From Agrobacterium sp. AGB01 (GTDB taxonomy: Bacteria > Pseudomonadota > Alphaproteobacteria > Rhizobiales > Rhizobiaceae): a DNA stretch of 64,000 nucleotides. Numbering within the stretch: the first letter of the stretch is position 1; each line of letters opens with the position of its first letter. The DNA lies in the NCBI RefSeq assembly GCF_014851585.1, contig NZ_JACVAB010000001.1, positions 310,001-374,000 of the forward strand, given 5' to 3'. Made by a program: the position numbers and the translations under genes. Of this stretch, positions 17,825 through 26,411 are shown in pieces. Below the pieces are notes generated by a model. That model saw only the letters and a program-made list of their open reading frames with translations. It was not told the origin of the DNA and did not search any database.

Positions 17825-19600
17825 ATGAAGATACCTTACATTCCAGAAGATGCTCCGTTCAATGGCGACCAGCGTGCATGGTTGTCAGGTTTTCTGGCCG
17901 GCCTGCACTCACGCATCAGTATTGGTGGTGAAGGCTCTACAGCCGTGGCCGCAGGTCAGTCTCCGAAGGCCGCAGCTGCGGTACTGAATGTACTCTACGG
18001 CACGCAAACAGGTAATGCCGAAGGACTGGCGATGGACATAGCGGCCGCTGCCCGCACACAGGGCATGCAGCCAGTTGTCACCGCATTGGACGATATTTCC
18101 ATGGAAAACCTCGCTGTTATGAAGCGGGTGATCGTGGTTGCCTCGACCTATGGCGAAGGTGAAATGCCCGACAATGCCCAACTGTTCTGGGATGCGCTTT
18201 CCGCCGATACCGCGCCACGGTTGGAAACCGTCAATTTTGCGGTGCTGGCGCTGGGTGACACCGGCTATGACGGCTTTTGCCAGGCTGGCAAACTGATCGA
18301 TACACGCTTTGAGCAACTGGGTGCCAAGCGCCTGCATGCCCGCCTTGATTGCGATATCGATTATGAAGATGCCGCTGCCGCTTGGATTGGTGAGGCACTG
18401 CCCGTCGCTGGCGCTATCGATGGTGGTGATGTCGCTGCGAATGCAGTTCCAGTCGCTGCTGCGGAACCGGCTAGGGCGAAGTCCGCATGGAACCGCAAGA
18501 ACCCGTTCTCTTCGGTTGTCTCGGTCAATCGTCGCCTGTCGGGTATCGATTCCGCCAAGGAAATCCGTCACTATGAATTCGATCTCGGTGACAGTGGTCT
18601 GGAATATGAAGCCGGTGACGCCTTGGGTGTTGTCCCGTTCAATGACCCGGCACTGGTTGACGCCATTCTCCAGCGTCTTGGTGCCAAAGCTGATGATGCC
18701 GTTGCCGGCCTCGATCAGCCACTTGGCGATGCCCTGCTGAAACAGTTTGAAATTTCGACCCCGTCTCGCGAACTGGTGCAGGATGTTGGCAAGCGTGCCA
18801 ATCATGAAGAGCTGAACCATATCTTGCGCAATGGTGACAAGCAGGCGCTGGACGCCTTCCTATGGAGCAAGGACACACTTGATCTCCTGTCGCTTAACTC
18901 GGCGATGGATTTGAACGTGGCAGATTTTGTGAAGCTGCTGAAGCCGCTGCAGCATCGCGCTTATTCCATCTCGTCCAGCCCATTTGCCGCCGAAGGTAGC
19001 GTACATCTCACCATTGCCAGCGTGCGTTACCACGCGCAGGGTCGTGATCATGGTGGTGTTTGCTCAACCTATCTGGCCGACCGCGTTGCGCAGGGGGAAA
19101 ATGCCGGTATCTTCGTGTCGCAGAACAAGGCCTTTCGTGTGCCAGCCAACAATGACGCACCCATGATCATGGTTGGTCCCGGTACCGGCATTGCACCATT
19201 CCGTGCCTTCCTGCAGGAACGGCAGCAGCGTGGTGCCAAGGGCAAGAACTGGCTATTCTTCGGTGATCAGCATCGTGCCAATGACTTCATATACGAGCAG
19301 GAACTGGGCGAAATGAGCAGCAACGGCGTTTTGACACGCCTTGATCTGGCTTTCTCCCGCGATCAGGCAGAAAAAATCTACGTGCAGACCCGCATGAAGG
19401 AAAACGGCAAGGCGCTCTATGCCTGGTTGGAAGAAGGCGGCCATTTCTACGTTTGCGGTGATGCAACACGCATGGCCAAGGATGTCGACGATGCCTTGCA
19501 TGATATCGTTGCCAGCCATGGCGGCCTGTCAGCGGAAGCCGCGGGTGATTACGTCAATGGGCTGAAGCGCGAGAAGCGATATCTGCGCGACGTTTATTGA
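17825..19600 (+). CDS. cysJ: CysJ-type NADPH diflavin reductase
   Basis: 591 residues from ATG 17825 (a GTG at 17816 would add three). Same layout and length as E. coli CysJ: N-terminal helix region with AWLSGFLAG, flavodoxin FMN domain with YGTQTGNAEG (58-67), STYGEGEMPDN and LGDTGYDGFCQ, FAD domain with HRAYSISSSP, NADPH domain with VGPGTGIAPFRAF, YVCGDATRMAKDV and the terminal YLRDVY. CysJ passes NADPH electrons via FAD and FMN to the sulfite reductase haemoprotein CysI. No cysI lies here; instead the gene follows the gltB-like gene by 28 bases with no terminator between. It may feed that synthase, or may serve a CysI encoded elsewhere. Family assignment is firm, partner is inference. Confidence 0.88.
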   Translation: MKIPYIPEDAPFNGDQRAWLSGFLAGLHSRISIGGEGSTAVAAGQSPKAAAAVLNVLYGTQTGNAEGLAMDIAAAARTQGMQPVVTALDDISMENLAVMKRVIVVASTYGEGEMPDNAQLFWDALSADTAPRLETVNFAVLALGDTGYDGFCQAGKLIDTRFEQLGAKRLHARLDCDIDYEDAAAAWIGEALPVAGAIDGGDVAANAVPVAAAEPARAKSAWNRKNPFSSVVSVNRRLSGIDSAKEIRHYEFDLGDSGLEYEAGDALGVVPFNDPALVDAILQRLGAKADDAVAGLDQPLGDALLKQFEISTPSRELVQDVGKRANHEELNHILRNGDKQALDAFLWSKDTLDLLSLNSAMDLNVADFVKLLKPLQHRAYSISSSPFAAEGSVHLTIASVRYHAQGRDHGGVCSTYLADRVAQGENAGIFVSQNKAFRVPANNDAPMIMVGPGTGIAPFRAFLQERQQRGAKGKNWLFFGDQHRANDFIYEQELGEMSSNGVLTRLDLAFSRDQAEKIYVQTRMKENGKALYAWLEEGGHFYVCGDATRMAKDVDDALHDIVASHGGLSAEAAGDYVNGLKREKRYLRDVY

Positions 19601-19614
19601 TTGCCTTGAAAGAA

Positions 19615-19648
19615 AAAATCCTCAGGGGCGGCCTCGAGGATTTTACGG
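19615..19648 (+). terminator. Terminator of the gltB-cysJ unit
   Basis: Arms AAAATCCTC (19615-19623) and GAGGATTTT (19636-19644) around a twelve-base GC-rich loop, fifteen bases after the cysJ stop. The only terminator in the pair, supporting a two-gene transcript; could also serve the converging tad-like gene. Confidence 0.65.
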
Positions 19649-19676
19649 ATCTTTGCTGCGGATCTCCCTGGATTGA

Positions 19677-20246
19677 TCAGCAATTTGTGCAGGCAAGCGT
19701 CGTACCAGCACGCTGACGGAAGAAGTCTTCCCGCGAGATATTCACCGTCTTGACCTGCGGCGGCATAACGCTTGGCATGAACATCAGCAATTCATGCGGA
19801 ATGGTCAGTTCCGAGCGAACAAGGAACGTATTGGCAACGGTAAGGGCGCTTGGAATGGTAACGGCCGCACCCACAGCATAAGGCCGTGAGTCATCCTGTG
19901 CCCAGGACCAGGCGACTGTCGGTTTTGATGACGCATCAATGGAAATACCGGTGATTTTCAGCTTGAGGCCGGTGATGCCGTAAGGCTCGAAAATGCCGTC
20001 GGCAGCATTGATCATGGTTTTCAGATAGGTCTTGTTGACGCTGGTCTGCTGCGTGACGATATCGGCGATTGAGCCGGAGGCACGCGTCGCACGTTTTGCA
20101 ACGCTCAAGCCAATCGTCAGCTCGAAAGATGTGATGTAGACCATCAGCAAAATGGGCACGATAATTGCAAACTCGACGGCACCCATGCCCTCGCGATCTT
20201 TCACCAGTCTTCTGAATATTCCGGAAAAGCTACGTTGTTGCTTCAT
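19677..20246 (-). CDS. TadE/TadG-like pseudopilin-type membrane protein
   Basis: 189 residues from ATG 20246, which lies eight bases after the stop of the preceding TadE-like gene; ATGs at 20273 and 20297 would overlap that gene. A basic stretch, then a TadE-type motif and helix (GMGAVEFAIIVPILLMVYITSFEL), then a globular exported part ending in a CTNC motif. TadE-like proteins are minor pilins or assembly factors of Flp (tad) pili processed after the Gly of the G-x(4)-E motif. No other tad genes are present, so the pair may act with a tad locus elsewhere. Confidence 0.8.
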   Translation of the reverse strand: MKQQRSFSGIFRRLVKDREGMGAVEFAIIVPILLMVYITSFELTIGLSVAKRATRASGSIADIVTQQTSVNKTYLKTMINAADGIFEPYGITGLKLKITGISIDASSKPTVAWSWAQDDSRPYAVGAAVTIPSALTVANTFLVRSELTIPHELLMFMPSVMPPQVKTVNISREDFFRQRAGTTLACTNC

Positions 20247-20253
20247 CGTCCGC

Positions 20254-20847
20254 TCAATTGAATCGTGGTTCATTCTGGTAGGCCGATGTTGCGACAATCA
20301 GAAAATAGGACGGTACGGAGGCATCCGTCGGGCGAATATTGCTGATATAAGGCCGGATAAGGTCAGTAATGACCTGCCACTTGTAATAGGCGCGCAGCAT
20401 GTTGATCGTGCCGGGACCGCCGGGTTCATATTTAAATGCCGACGTGTCGAGATCACCGTTCTTGACGGGCACTGAGCTTGGCATATCGGCAAAATTGGTA
20501 AAGGTACGTGCGTCGATAAACAGCTTTTGTGGTGTCTTTGCCTCCGTCGTGGAGCAAGTGATCATGATGGCAATTTCATTGCAGAACAGCTGGCGAAACT
20601 GTTCGGCTTCCTTGTCCGTCGTGGAATCGATCTTGTAGGTGATCTGCCCCGTGCGCAATTTGCGCGACATGTTTTCAACGGCATTGGAAACCAGCTGTTC
20701 GCCGGTAAAGGCAATGAAGGTTTCAACGATCGCAAAGATGATCATGAAATAGGGAATGGCAAGAATTGCGAATTCTATCGCGGCGGCGCCATCGCTCGAT
20801 TTCCGCAGTTTTCTGATCTGTCCGAAAAATCTGAATACTGAACGCAT
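20254..20847 (-). CDS. TadE-like pseudopilin-type membrane protein
   Basis: 197 residues. N-terminal SSDGAAAIEFAILAIPYFMI matches the TadE prepilin-like signature: a small residue, conserved Glu five positions later and a long hydrophobic helix. The remainder is an exported domain with two cysteines (FCNEIAIMITC) that could form a disulfide. Directly upstream of the second TadE-like gene; the two probably form an operon and their products a heterodimer or minor-pilin pair. No pilus ATPase or peptidase nearby. Confidence 0.82.
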   Translation of the reverse strand: MRSVFRFFGQIRKLRKSSDGAAAIEFAILAIPYFMIIFAIVETFIAFTGEQLVSNAVENMSRKLRTGQITYKIDSTTDKEAEQFRQLFCNEIAIMITCSTTEAKTPQKLFIDARTFTNFADMPSSVPVKNGDLDTSAFKYEPGGPGTINMLRAYYKWQVITDLIRPYISNIRPTDASVPSYFLIVATSAYQNEPRFN

Positions 20848-20978
20848 GAGGCGTGACTATCTTCATGATGCATGGCGCCTGCCGATGCTCATCAACGGCA
20901 ATACGCGGTCACGTTAGAAGCTCAATGTTTAAAATATCTTGCGCTGGTCGGAAGAATGCGACGCAAATGTAGCTTTAA

Positions 20979-21004
20979 CGGTCATTTTTTTGCTGAAATG
21001 ACCG
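20979..21004. repeat. Inverted repeat between tadE-like genes and fabI
   Basis: Arms CGGTCATTT and AAATGACCG around an eight-base loop, just beyond the fabI terminator and 130 bases upstream of the TadE-like gene. May be part of the tad-like control region. Confidence 0.3.
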
Positions 21005-21007
21005 GTT

Positions 21008-21045
21008 TCAAAACAAAAAGCCTGCCGTTGATAAAACGGCAGGCT
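21008..21045 (-). terminator. Terminator of the fabA-fabB-fabI operon
   Basis: Reading the minus strand: AGCCTGCCGTT, loop TTATC, AACGGCAGGCT, then TTTTTGTTTTG. Begins 25 bases after the fabI stop. Confidence 0.9.
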
Positions 21046-21069
21046 CTCATCGTGTCGTCTGAAACTGGA

Positions 21070-21876
21070 TCAGTCGTGATCGGCTTTCGACAGTACCTCA
21101 AGCGTTGGCGTCGAGGTGATGTTGAAGCCGCAGTCGACGTAATGACATTCACCGGTCACGCCACGTGATAGGTTGGACAACAGGTAAAGTGCAGATCCAC
21201 CGATATCCTCGATGTCGGCGGTGCGACGAAGCGGAGCGTTTTTCTGGTTCCAGGCAAAGATGGCGCGTGCATCGGAAATGCCTGCGCCAGCAAGTGTGCG
21301 TACCGGGCCGGCAGAGATCGCGTTGACGCGAATATCGCGCGGACCGTAATCCGCAGCCAGATAACGTACAGACGCTTCAAGAGCGGCCTTGGCAACGCCC
21401 ATGACGTTGTAGTTCGGGATTACACGCTGCGAACCATTATAGGTCAGGGTCAGCATGGAACCGCCATCGGTCATCAGTTCAGCGGCGCGCTTGGCAATTT
21501 CCGTAAACGAGAAGCAGGAAATGACCATGGTACGGCTGAAGTTTTCACGCGTCGTATCGGCGTAAAGGCCCTTCAGCTCGTTCTTGTCGGAAAAGCCGAT
21601 GGCGTGAACGACGAAATCGATCTTGCCCCAACGTTCTTTCAAAGTCGCAAAAAGCGCGTCGACAGAAGCAATGTCTTCAACATCGCATGGCACCACGAAA
21701 TCAGAATTCAGCTCTGCAGCAAGCGGTCTTACGCGCTTGCCCAGTGCTTCGCCCTGATAGGTAAAGGCAAGCTCAGCGCCCTGTGCAGAGAGCGCCTTGG
21801 AGATACCCCAGGCAATAGAATGGTTGTTGGCCACACCCATGATGAGGCCACGTTTTCCCTGCATGATGCCATTCAT
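21070..21876 (-). CDS. fabI: Enoyl-[acyl-carrier-protein] reductase (NADH)
   Basis: 268-residue short-chain dehydrogenase-type enzyme that reduces trans-2-enoyl-ACP in the last step of each fatty-acid elongation round. N-terminal nucleotide site RGLIMGVANNHSIAWG, and catalytic residues exactly placed as in FabI: Y146, Y156 and K163 in TYNGSQRVIPNYNVMGVAK. Five bases follow the fabB stop, so it is the last gene of the fabA-fabB-fabI operon. Rhizobiales often carry two FabI proteins; this is the copy linked to the unsaturated fatty-acid genes. Confidence 0.96.
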   Translation of the reverse strand: MNGIMQGKRGLIMGVANNHSIAWGISKALSAQGAELAFTYQGEALGKRVRPLAAELNSDFVVPCDVEDIASVDALFATLKERWGKIDFVVHAIGFSDKNELKGLYADTTRENFSRTMVISCFSFTEIAKRAAELMTDGGSMLTLTYNGSQRVIPNYNVMGVAKAALEASVRYLAADYGPRDIRVNAISAGPVRTLAGAGISDARAIFAWNQKNAPLRRTADIEDIGGSALYLLSNLSRGVTGECHYVDCGFNITSTPTLEVLSKADHD

Positions 21877-21881
21877 GGCTT

Positions 21882-23105
21882 TTATCCGTTGTAGCGCTGG
21901 AATACGAGCGTAGCGTTGGTACCACCGAAACCGAAGGAGTTGGACAGAACGGTATCGATCTTTGCATTGTCGATACGGTTGCGAACGATCGGTACGCCAT
22001 TAAATTCCGGGTCAAGCTCGGAAATATGGGCGCTCTCGCCGATGAAACGCTCCTGCATCATCAACAGGCCATAGATGGATTCCTGTACGCCAGCAGCGCC
22101 GAGGGAGTGACCCGTGAGCGACTTGGTGGACTGGATGTGCGGGATGTTGGAACCGAACACTTCGCGGATCGCGCCGATTTCCTTGCTGTCGCCAACAGGG
22201 GTCGAGGTGCCGTGTGTGTTGATGTAGTCAACGTCACCCTTTACGGTCGACAGAGCCTGACGCATGCAGCGGATCGCGCCTTCGCCCGACGGAGCAACCA
22301 TGTCGTAACCGTCAGAGGTTGCGCCGTAACCGACGACTTCAGCGTAAATCTTTGCGCCGCGTGCCTTGGCATGTTCCAGCTCTTCCAGAACCAGGACGCC
22401 CGCGCCGCCGGCGATGACGAAACCGTCGCGGTTTGCGTCATAAGCGCGCGAAGCCGTTTCAGGTGTGTCGTTGTACTTGGAAGACATTGCGCCCATGGCG
22501 TCGAACAGGTTGGACATCGACCAGTCGAGGTCTTCATGACCGCCAGCAAACATGATGTCCTGCTTGCCCCACTGGATCATTTCAGCAGCATTGCCGATGC
22601 AGTGTGCGGATGTCGAGCAGGCCGAAGAGATCGAGTAGTTGACGCCGTGGATCTTGAACCAGGTGGCAAGTGTCGCGGACGCGGTTGAAGACATCGCCTT
22701 CGGCACGGCGAACGGGCCGATGCGCTTCGGGCTGTTGTTCTTCAGTGTGATGTCGGATGCTTCAACGATGGTGCGCGTCGATGGACCGCCGGAACCCATG
22801 ATGATGCCGGTGCGCTCGTTTTCGCTGATGTCCTTGTCCTCAAGACCGGAATCCGCAATCGCCTGCTTCATGGCAACATGGTTCCATGCACCGCCCTGGC
22901 TGAGGAAGCGCATGGCCCGACGATCAACCAGGTCGGTTGGGTCGAGCGAAGGCTTGCCCCATACCTGGCATTTGAAACCGTGTTCGGCGAAGTCTGGCGA
23001 GAATGAAATGCCGGACTTTGCGCCTCTGAGGGATGCTGTTACCTCTGCGGCATCGCTGCCGATGGAAGAAACAATGCCGAGGCCGGTGACAACTACGCGT
23101 CTCAT
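21882..23105 (-). CDS. fabB: 3-oxoacyl-[acyl-carrier-protein] synthase I
   Basis: 407-residue condensing enzyme needed to elongate cis-unsaturated acyl chains. Catalytic triad visible: C163 in SACSTSAHC, the first histidine in [11 protein letters not shown] (about residue 300) and the second in [10 protein letters not shown] (about 335). Context between fabA and fabI distinguishes it from FabF. 78 bases downstream of fabA. Confidence 0.96.
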   Translation of the reverse strand: MRRVVVTGLGIVSSIGSDAAEVTASLRGAKSGISFSPDFAEHGFKCQVWGKPSLDPTDLVDRRAMRFLSQGGAWNHVAMKQAIADSGLEDKDISENERTGIIMGSGGPSTRTIVEASDITLKNNSPKRIGPFAVPKAMSSTASATLATWFKIHGVNYSISSACSTSAHCIGNAAEMIQWGKQDIMFAGGHEDLDWSMSNLFDAMGAMSSKYNDTPETASRAYDANRDGFVIAGGAGVLVLEELEHAKARGAKIYAEVVGYGATSDGYDMVAPSGEGAIRCMRQALSTVKGDVDYINTHGTSTPVGDSKEIGAIREVFGSNIPHIQSTKSLTGHSLGAAGVQESIYGLLMMQERFIGESAHISELDPEFNGVPIVRNRIDNAKIDTVLSNSFGFGGTNATLVFQRYNG

Positions 23106-23183
23106 GAACGTGGACCTTTTCTTTAGATTGTCGCTTGGCGGTCAAAATACCGCCGGGCGCCTGTCAGACTCTAACTGCCAGGT

Positions 23184-23699
23184 TCAGGCAGTCTTTTCTT
23201 TCGAAAGACCAACCCGAAGGTCGGATGCCTGGTAAATGGTTTCGCCATCGGCTTTCAGCCAGCCATCTGCGGTGCCCAGTACAAGGCGACCACGCATGAC
23301 GCGCTTGAAGTCGATGCCGTATTCAAGAAGCTTGGTGTGCGGGCGAACCATACCCTTGAACTTCACTTCGCCGGTGGAAAGCGCCATGCCGCGGCCTTCT
23401 TCACCCAGCCAGCCAAGGAAGAAGCCAGTCAGCTGCCACATGCCATCGAGGCCAAGGCAGCCAGGCATGATTGGGTTGCCCTGGAAATGGCAAGGGAAAT
23501 ACCAGTCGTCAGGGCTGACATCGTAAGCTGCACGAATAAAGCCCTTATCGAAGGCGCCGCCGGTTTCGGATATTTCAGTAATGCGGTGAACCATAAGCAT
23601 GGGAGGCAGAGGGAGCTGCGCGTTGCCGGGGCCGAAAAGCTCTCCACGGCCGCATGCCAGGATTTCCTCGTAATTGTAGCTTGATTGCCTCGTCGTCAT
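23184..23699 (-). CDS. fabA: 3-hydroxydecanoyl-[acyl-carrier-protein] dehydratase/isomerase
   Basis: 171-residue hot-dog enzyme that dehydrates 3-hydroxydecanoyl-ACP and isomerises the product to cis-3-decenoyl-ACP, the branch to unsaturated fatty acids. Catalytic H71 in [12 protein letters not shown] and D85 in [10 protein letters not shown]. Start placed at 23699 with AAAGAG upstream; the frame extends to 23729 but those ten residues lack a ribosome site. First gene of the operon and divergent from irr, an arrangement common in Rhizobiales. Confidence 0.97.
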   Translation of the reverse strand: MTTRQSSYNYEEILACGRGELFGPGNAQLPLPPMLMVHRITEISETGGAFDKGFIRAAYDVSPDDWYFPCHFQGNPIMPGCLGLDGMWQLTGFFLGWLGEEGRGMALSTGEVKFKGMVRPHTKLLEYGIDFKRVMRGRLVLGTADGWLKADGETIYQASDLRVGLSKEKTA

Positions 23700-23857
23700 G
23701 CTCTTTTCCGTTTCCCCAATACTGTTCAACTCAAATCTGTCTAGAGCATGTGAGGTTCAAAATGAAGCGTTGCAAGGGGTCGGCGGCGCGTCATCATGAT
23801 GCATGCAAATAACAAATCCTAATGTTCTTTCCGGTCCGCATACAGGAAGCAGTCCTT

Positions 23858-23932
23858 ATGAACCAGAGAAAAAATCAAAAACAAGGCCAATTCACAGGTG
23901 TTGCAGCTTCTGCAGGCTATAGAAGCTATTGA
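23858..23932 (+). CDS. Possible 24-residue small ORF in the fabA-irr gap
   Basis: ATG at 23858 preceded by AGGAAG with an eight-base spacer, stop TGA at 23930. The product is basic and Gln-rich at the start (MNQRKNQKQGQF), then Gly/Ala/Ser-rich, ending in YRSY. The stop overlaps the predicted irr -35. Could be a leader or regulatory peptide, or chance. No homologue recognised. Confidence 0.25.
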   Translation: MNQRKNQKQGQFTGVAASAGYRSY

Positions 23933-23956
23933 AACGTATTCTTGTAAAAGTTATAT
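23929..23956 (+). promoter_or_regulatory. Candidate promoter of irr
   Basis: TTGAAA (23929-23934), 16-base spacer, TTATAT (23951-23956), about 49 bases before the irr start. No clear ICE or RirA operator was seen next to it. Confidence 0.45.
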
Positions 23957-24004
23957 GCTTTAAGAGATTAACCTGAAATTGGATGGTTTTTAGGAACGGC
24001 CTGT

Positions 24005-24424
24005 ATGTCACTAGACGCAAATATCGATATCGGTTCCCGGCTTCGCCGTTATGGCTTGCGCCCGACACGGCAGCGTGTTGCGCTGGGTGACCTGTTGTTT
24101 GCCAAGGGTGACCGCCACCTGACAGTCGAAGAACTGCATGAAGAAGCCGTGTTGGCTGGCGTGCCGGTTTCTCTGGCTACCGTCTATAATACGCTTCACC
24201 AGTTTACCGAAGCCGGGCTTATCCGTGTGTTGGCCATGGAAGGCGCGCGCACCTATTTCGATACCAACGTGTCTGACCACCACCACTTCTTTGTCGAAGA
24301 CGACAATGAAGTGCTCGACATCCCGGTCAGCAACATTCAGATCGATAACCTGCCGGAGCCTCCTCCGGGTATGGAAATCGCCCATGTGGATGTTGTCATC
24401 AGGCTTCGCCGCACCCGCGATTGA
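24005..24424 (+). CDS. irr: Iron response regulator Irr (Fur family)
   Basis: 139-residue Fur-superfamily regulator. Irr accumulates when iron or haem is low and binds ICE operators, mostly repressing haem and iron-using genes. Winged-helix region LRRYGLRPTRQRVALGDLLF to LATVYNTLHQFTEAGLIR, then the haem-sensing histidine cluster H92-H93-H94 in SDHHHFFVED. It lacks the N-terminal Cys-Pro haem motif of the Bradyrhizobium protein, as usual for Rhizobium and Brucella. AGGAA lies before the ATG. Divergent from fabA. A probable target is rirA at the other end of this window. Confidence 0.95.
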   Translation: MSLDANIDIGSRLRRYGLRPTRQRVALGDLLFAKGDRHLTVEELHEEAVLAGVPVSLATVYNTLHQFTEAGLIRVLAMEGARTYFDTNVSDHHHFFVEDDNEVLDIPVSNIQIDNLPEPPPGMEIAHVDVVIRLRRTRD

Positions 24425-24452
24425 ACCGCGAATTTCCGACTTTCTTGTCTTT

Positions 24453-25088
24453 TTATAGAATATCTTCCGGCGGTCTGCCTGGACGTGTGCGATAACGCGG
24501 GAAAGTCCAGCCGAAAATCAATGCGCCGCTTCTGATCGCAAAGGCAGTCGTCACGCCAGCGGCCGATGCAGCATAAAGCGGAAAGCCCATGGTATTGGCT
24601 GCTGTGAAAACGCAGGCACCTGCCAGTGCGCAGGTTATATAGACCTCAGGGCGCAGCAACACAGATGGTTCTCCCGCAAGAAGATCACGCAAGATGCCAC
24701 CGAATGTTGCGGTCAGTGTGCCGGTAACAATGGCAACGGTCGGTGAACCGGTGGCCGCAAGGCCTTTGGCGGCGCCCATCACGCAATAGGCCGACAGACC
24801 GATGGCATCGAGCCAGATCAGCAGACGGTAGCGTGACTCGAACAAGTGCGCGGTAAAAAACACCAGGATAGCCACCGAGACACAAACGAGAATGAATGTC
24901 GGGTTGAGGACCCAGAAGACCGGTGCGCGACCAAGGACCAGATCACGCAACGTGCCGCCGCCAATACCTGTTACGGCAGCTAGAAACATGAAGCCGATAA
25001 AGTCGAGCTGTTTGCGGGATGCGGCAAGAGCGCCCGTCGCGGCAAACACGGCGACGCCTGCATAATCAAGAAAACCGAGCAGGGTCAT
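24453..25088 (-). CDS. TRIC/UPF0126-family membrane channel
   Basis: 211-residue inner-membrane protein with about seven helices in two repeats; each repeat carries the family motif, GIGGGTLRDLVLG and ATFGGILRDLLAG. Members are trimeric cation channels (TRIC) or, as E. coli YicG, proposed glycine transporters; substrate is not predictable here. Converges on irr with a 28-base gap. Confidence 0.9.
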   Translation of the reverse strand: MTLLGFLDYAGVAVFAATGALAASRKQLDFIGFMFLAAVTGIGGGTLRDLVLGRAPVFWVLNPTFILVCVSVAILVFFTAHLFESRYRLLIWLDAIGLSAYCVMGAAKGLAATGSPTVAIVTGTLTATFGGILRDLLAGEPSVLLRPEVYITCALAGACVFTAANTMGFPLYAASAAGVTTAFAIRSGALIFGWTFPRYRTRPGRPPEDIL

Positions 25089-25204
25089 GCAATTTACCTC
25101 GAATTCAGAAAAACGGCGTCAGTGTCACGCAAGCACAATGGCTTAATATCTTGGGCCAAGCTTCGCAGACATCCATAGCGGAAAGCAATGCAAAGGAAAA
25201 TGCC

Positions 25205-25681
25205 GTGAGATTGCCAATCGTAATCCTGCTTCAGTTGATATTCATGTTGCCCTTTTTTTCGCAAGGAGCGATGGCGCAGCAGGAACTGGTGCGGGATCCT
25301 GCCGAATATGAACAAGCCCACTTCAGCAAGGTCTGCGAGAAAGTGGAGTTTGGGGATGACTTCATTACGCAACTGGACATCAATAATGACGGCCTGATGG
25401 ATGTGGTTACCAATCACGGCGCAATCACCTGCGACGGTGAGAAGGGCATGAACTGCACGGACGAAGGTTGCCCCTACAACTTCTATGTCCAGGTTCAGGA
25501 AGGCGGTCATATCATGATCGCAACGGCGCAGCTCTACAGCTATGACTTCATCAAGCGTTTCGGCAACATGGTCTTCGTGTTCAAGATGCACCCGAAATAT
25601 TGCGACCGGACCGATGAGCGCCAGTGCGAGATGACGGTTCGCGTGCGCGGCACCCGTTTTGTGACCATTTCCAAGAACTGA
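25205..25681 (+). CDS. Small exported protein with calcium-binding-like loop
   Basis: 158 residues from GTG 25205, with AAAGGAAAA upstream. Signal peptide VRLPIVILLQLIFMLPFFS to AMAQQ, cleavage probably after AMA. The mature part contains DINNDGLMDVVTNHG, which resembles an EF-hand or FG-GAP calcium loop (D-x-N-x-D-G), and six cysteines in CEKVEF, ITCDGEKGMNCTDEGCP and KYCDRTDERQC, likely forming disulfides in the periplasm. No family recognised. Start overlaps nothing; the coding frame extending upstream to 25019 lies over the TRIC gene and is ignored. Confidence 0.75.
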   Translation: MRLPIVILLQLIFMLPFFSQGAMAQQELVRDPAEYEQAHFSKVCEKVEFGDDFITQLDINNDGLMDVVTNHGAITCDGEKGMNCTDEGCPYNFYVQVQEGGHIMIATAQLYSYDFIKRFGNMVFVFKMHPKYCDRTDERQCEMTVRVRGTRFVTISKN

Positions 25682-25697
25682 TCCGGTTGCACCCGGT

Positions 25698-26411
25698 TCA
25701 GGGGGCAGGCATTTTTCTTATTGTCACGCCCTGATTGTAACGATGCCGCAGCGAGCGCGGCATCAGCATGGTGATGAAGGCCAGAAGCGTGACGATGGCG
25801 GCAACGATCCAAAGGGACGCATAGTCCATATACGCCCCGACAACAGCACCACATAAAGCCCCGCTCAACATGCCAAGCCACGGCACAATTTGGATGGTCC
25901 AGTCCATCTTGCGCTCACCGATCAGCCAGCGGCCAATGCCACGCCCGAAGCGGGAGAGCGCCCCGGTCACATAGGTCAGGCCGATCGGCAGGCCTTCGAC
26001 ATGCTCGACGGCGGCATTGATCATGCCCATGGCCAGAACCACCATATAGAATTGTACAAGCGGCAGGTCCGTGGTCGGTATGACCGAGGCGACGGCCAAT
26101 GTTGCACCAACTGCGGCAAGCACCGCAAAGATGCGGTTGTCGGCCCTGTGCGCAATGACAATCCCCACCGCATTTCCCAGCACAAAGGTCGCAATAGCCC
26201 CCAACAGTTTCAGGGTATGGCCCCAGTTACCGTCCTGCAAGGACATGGCTGCCCGTGTTGTGTTGCCTGTCATGAAGGAGACGAAGTCGCCGGACATGCG
26301 AAGGCCTATGGCGTCCGTCATGCCGGCGATAAAGGAAAGGGCAGCGACGAGCGCAATACCCATGCCGGTGCGTTTGGCCTTGATAAGAGAGCGGCGTCTT
26401 TGTCGTGTCAT
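25698..26411 (-). CDS. DUF1275 (YoaK-family) membrane protein
   Basis: 237 residues with about six helices. Opening pattern ALSFIAGMTDAIGLRMSGDFVSFMTGNTT is the DUF1275 hallmark. The family is widespread, poorly characterised and sometimes linked to transport or oxalate/anion handling; no function is claimed. Converges on the exported-protein gene, 16 bases apart. Confidence 0.88.
   Translation of the reverse strand: MTRQRRRSLIKAKRTGMGIALVAALSFIAGMTDAIGLRMSGDFVSFMTGNTTRAAMSLQDGNWGHTLKLLGAIATFVLGNAVGIVIAHRADNRIFAVLAAVGATLAVASVIPTTDLPLVQFYMVVLAMGMINAAVEHVEGLPIGLTYVTGALSRFGRGIGRWLIGERKMDWTIQIVPWLGMLSGALCGAVVGAYMDYASLWIVAAIVTLLAFITMLMPRSLRHRYNQGVTIRKMPAP

Noticed and set aside
17909-18820. 303-codon minus-strand frame over the cysJ-like gene
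   Set aside because: Shadow of the flavodoxin region.
22026-22688. 220-codon plus-strand frame over fabB
   Set aside because: Antisense shadow of a conserved enzyme.
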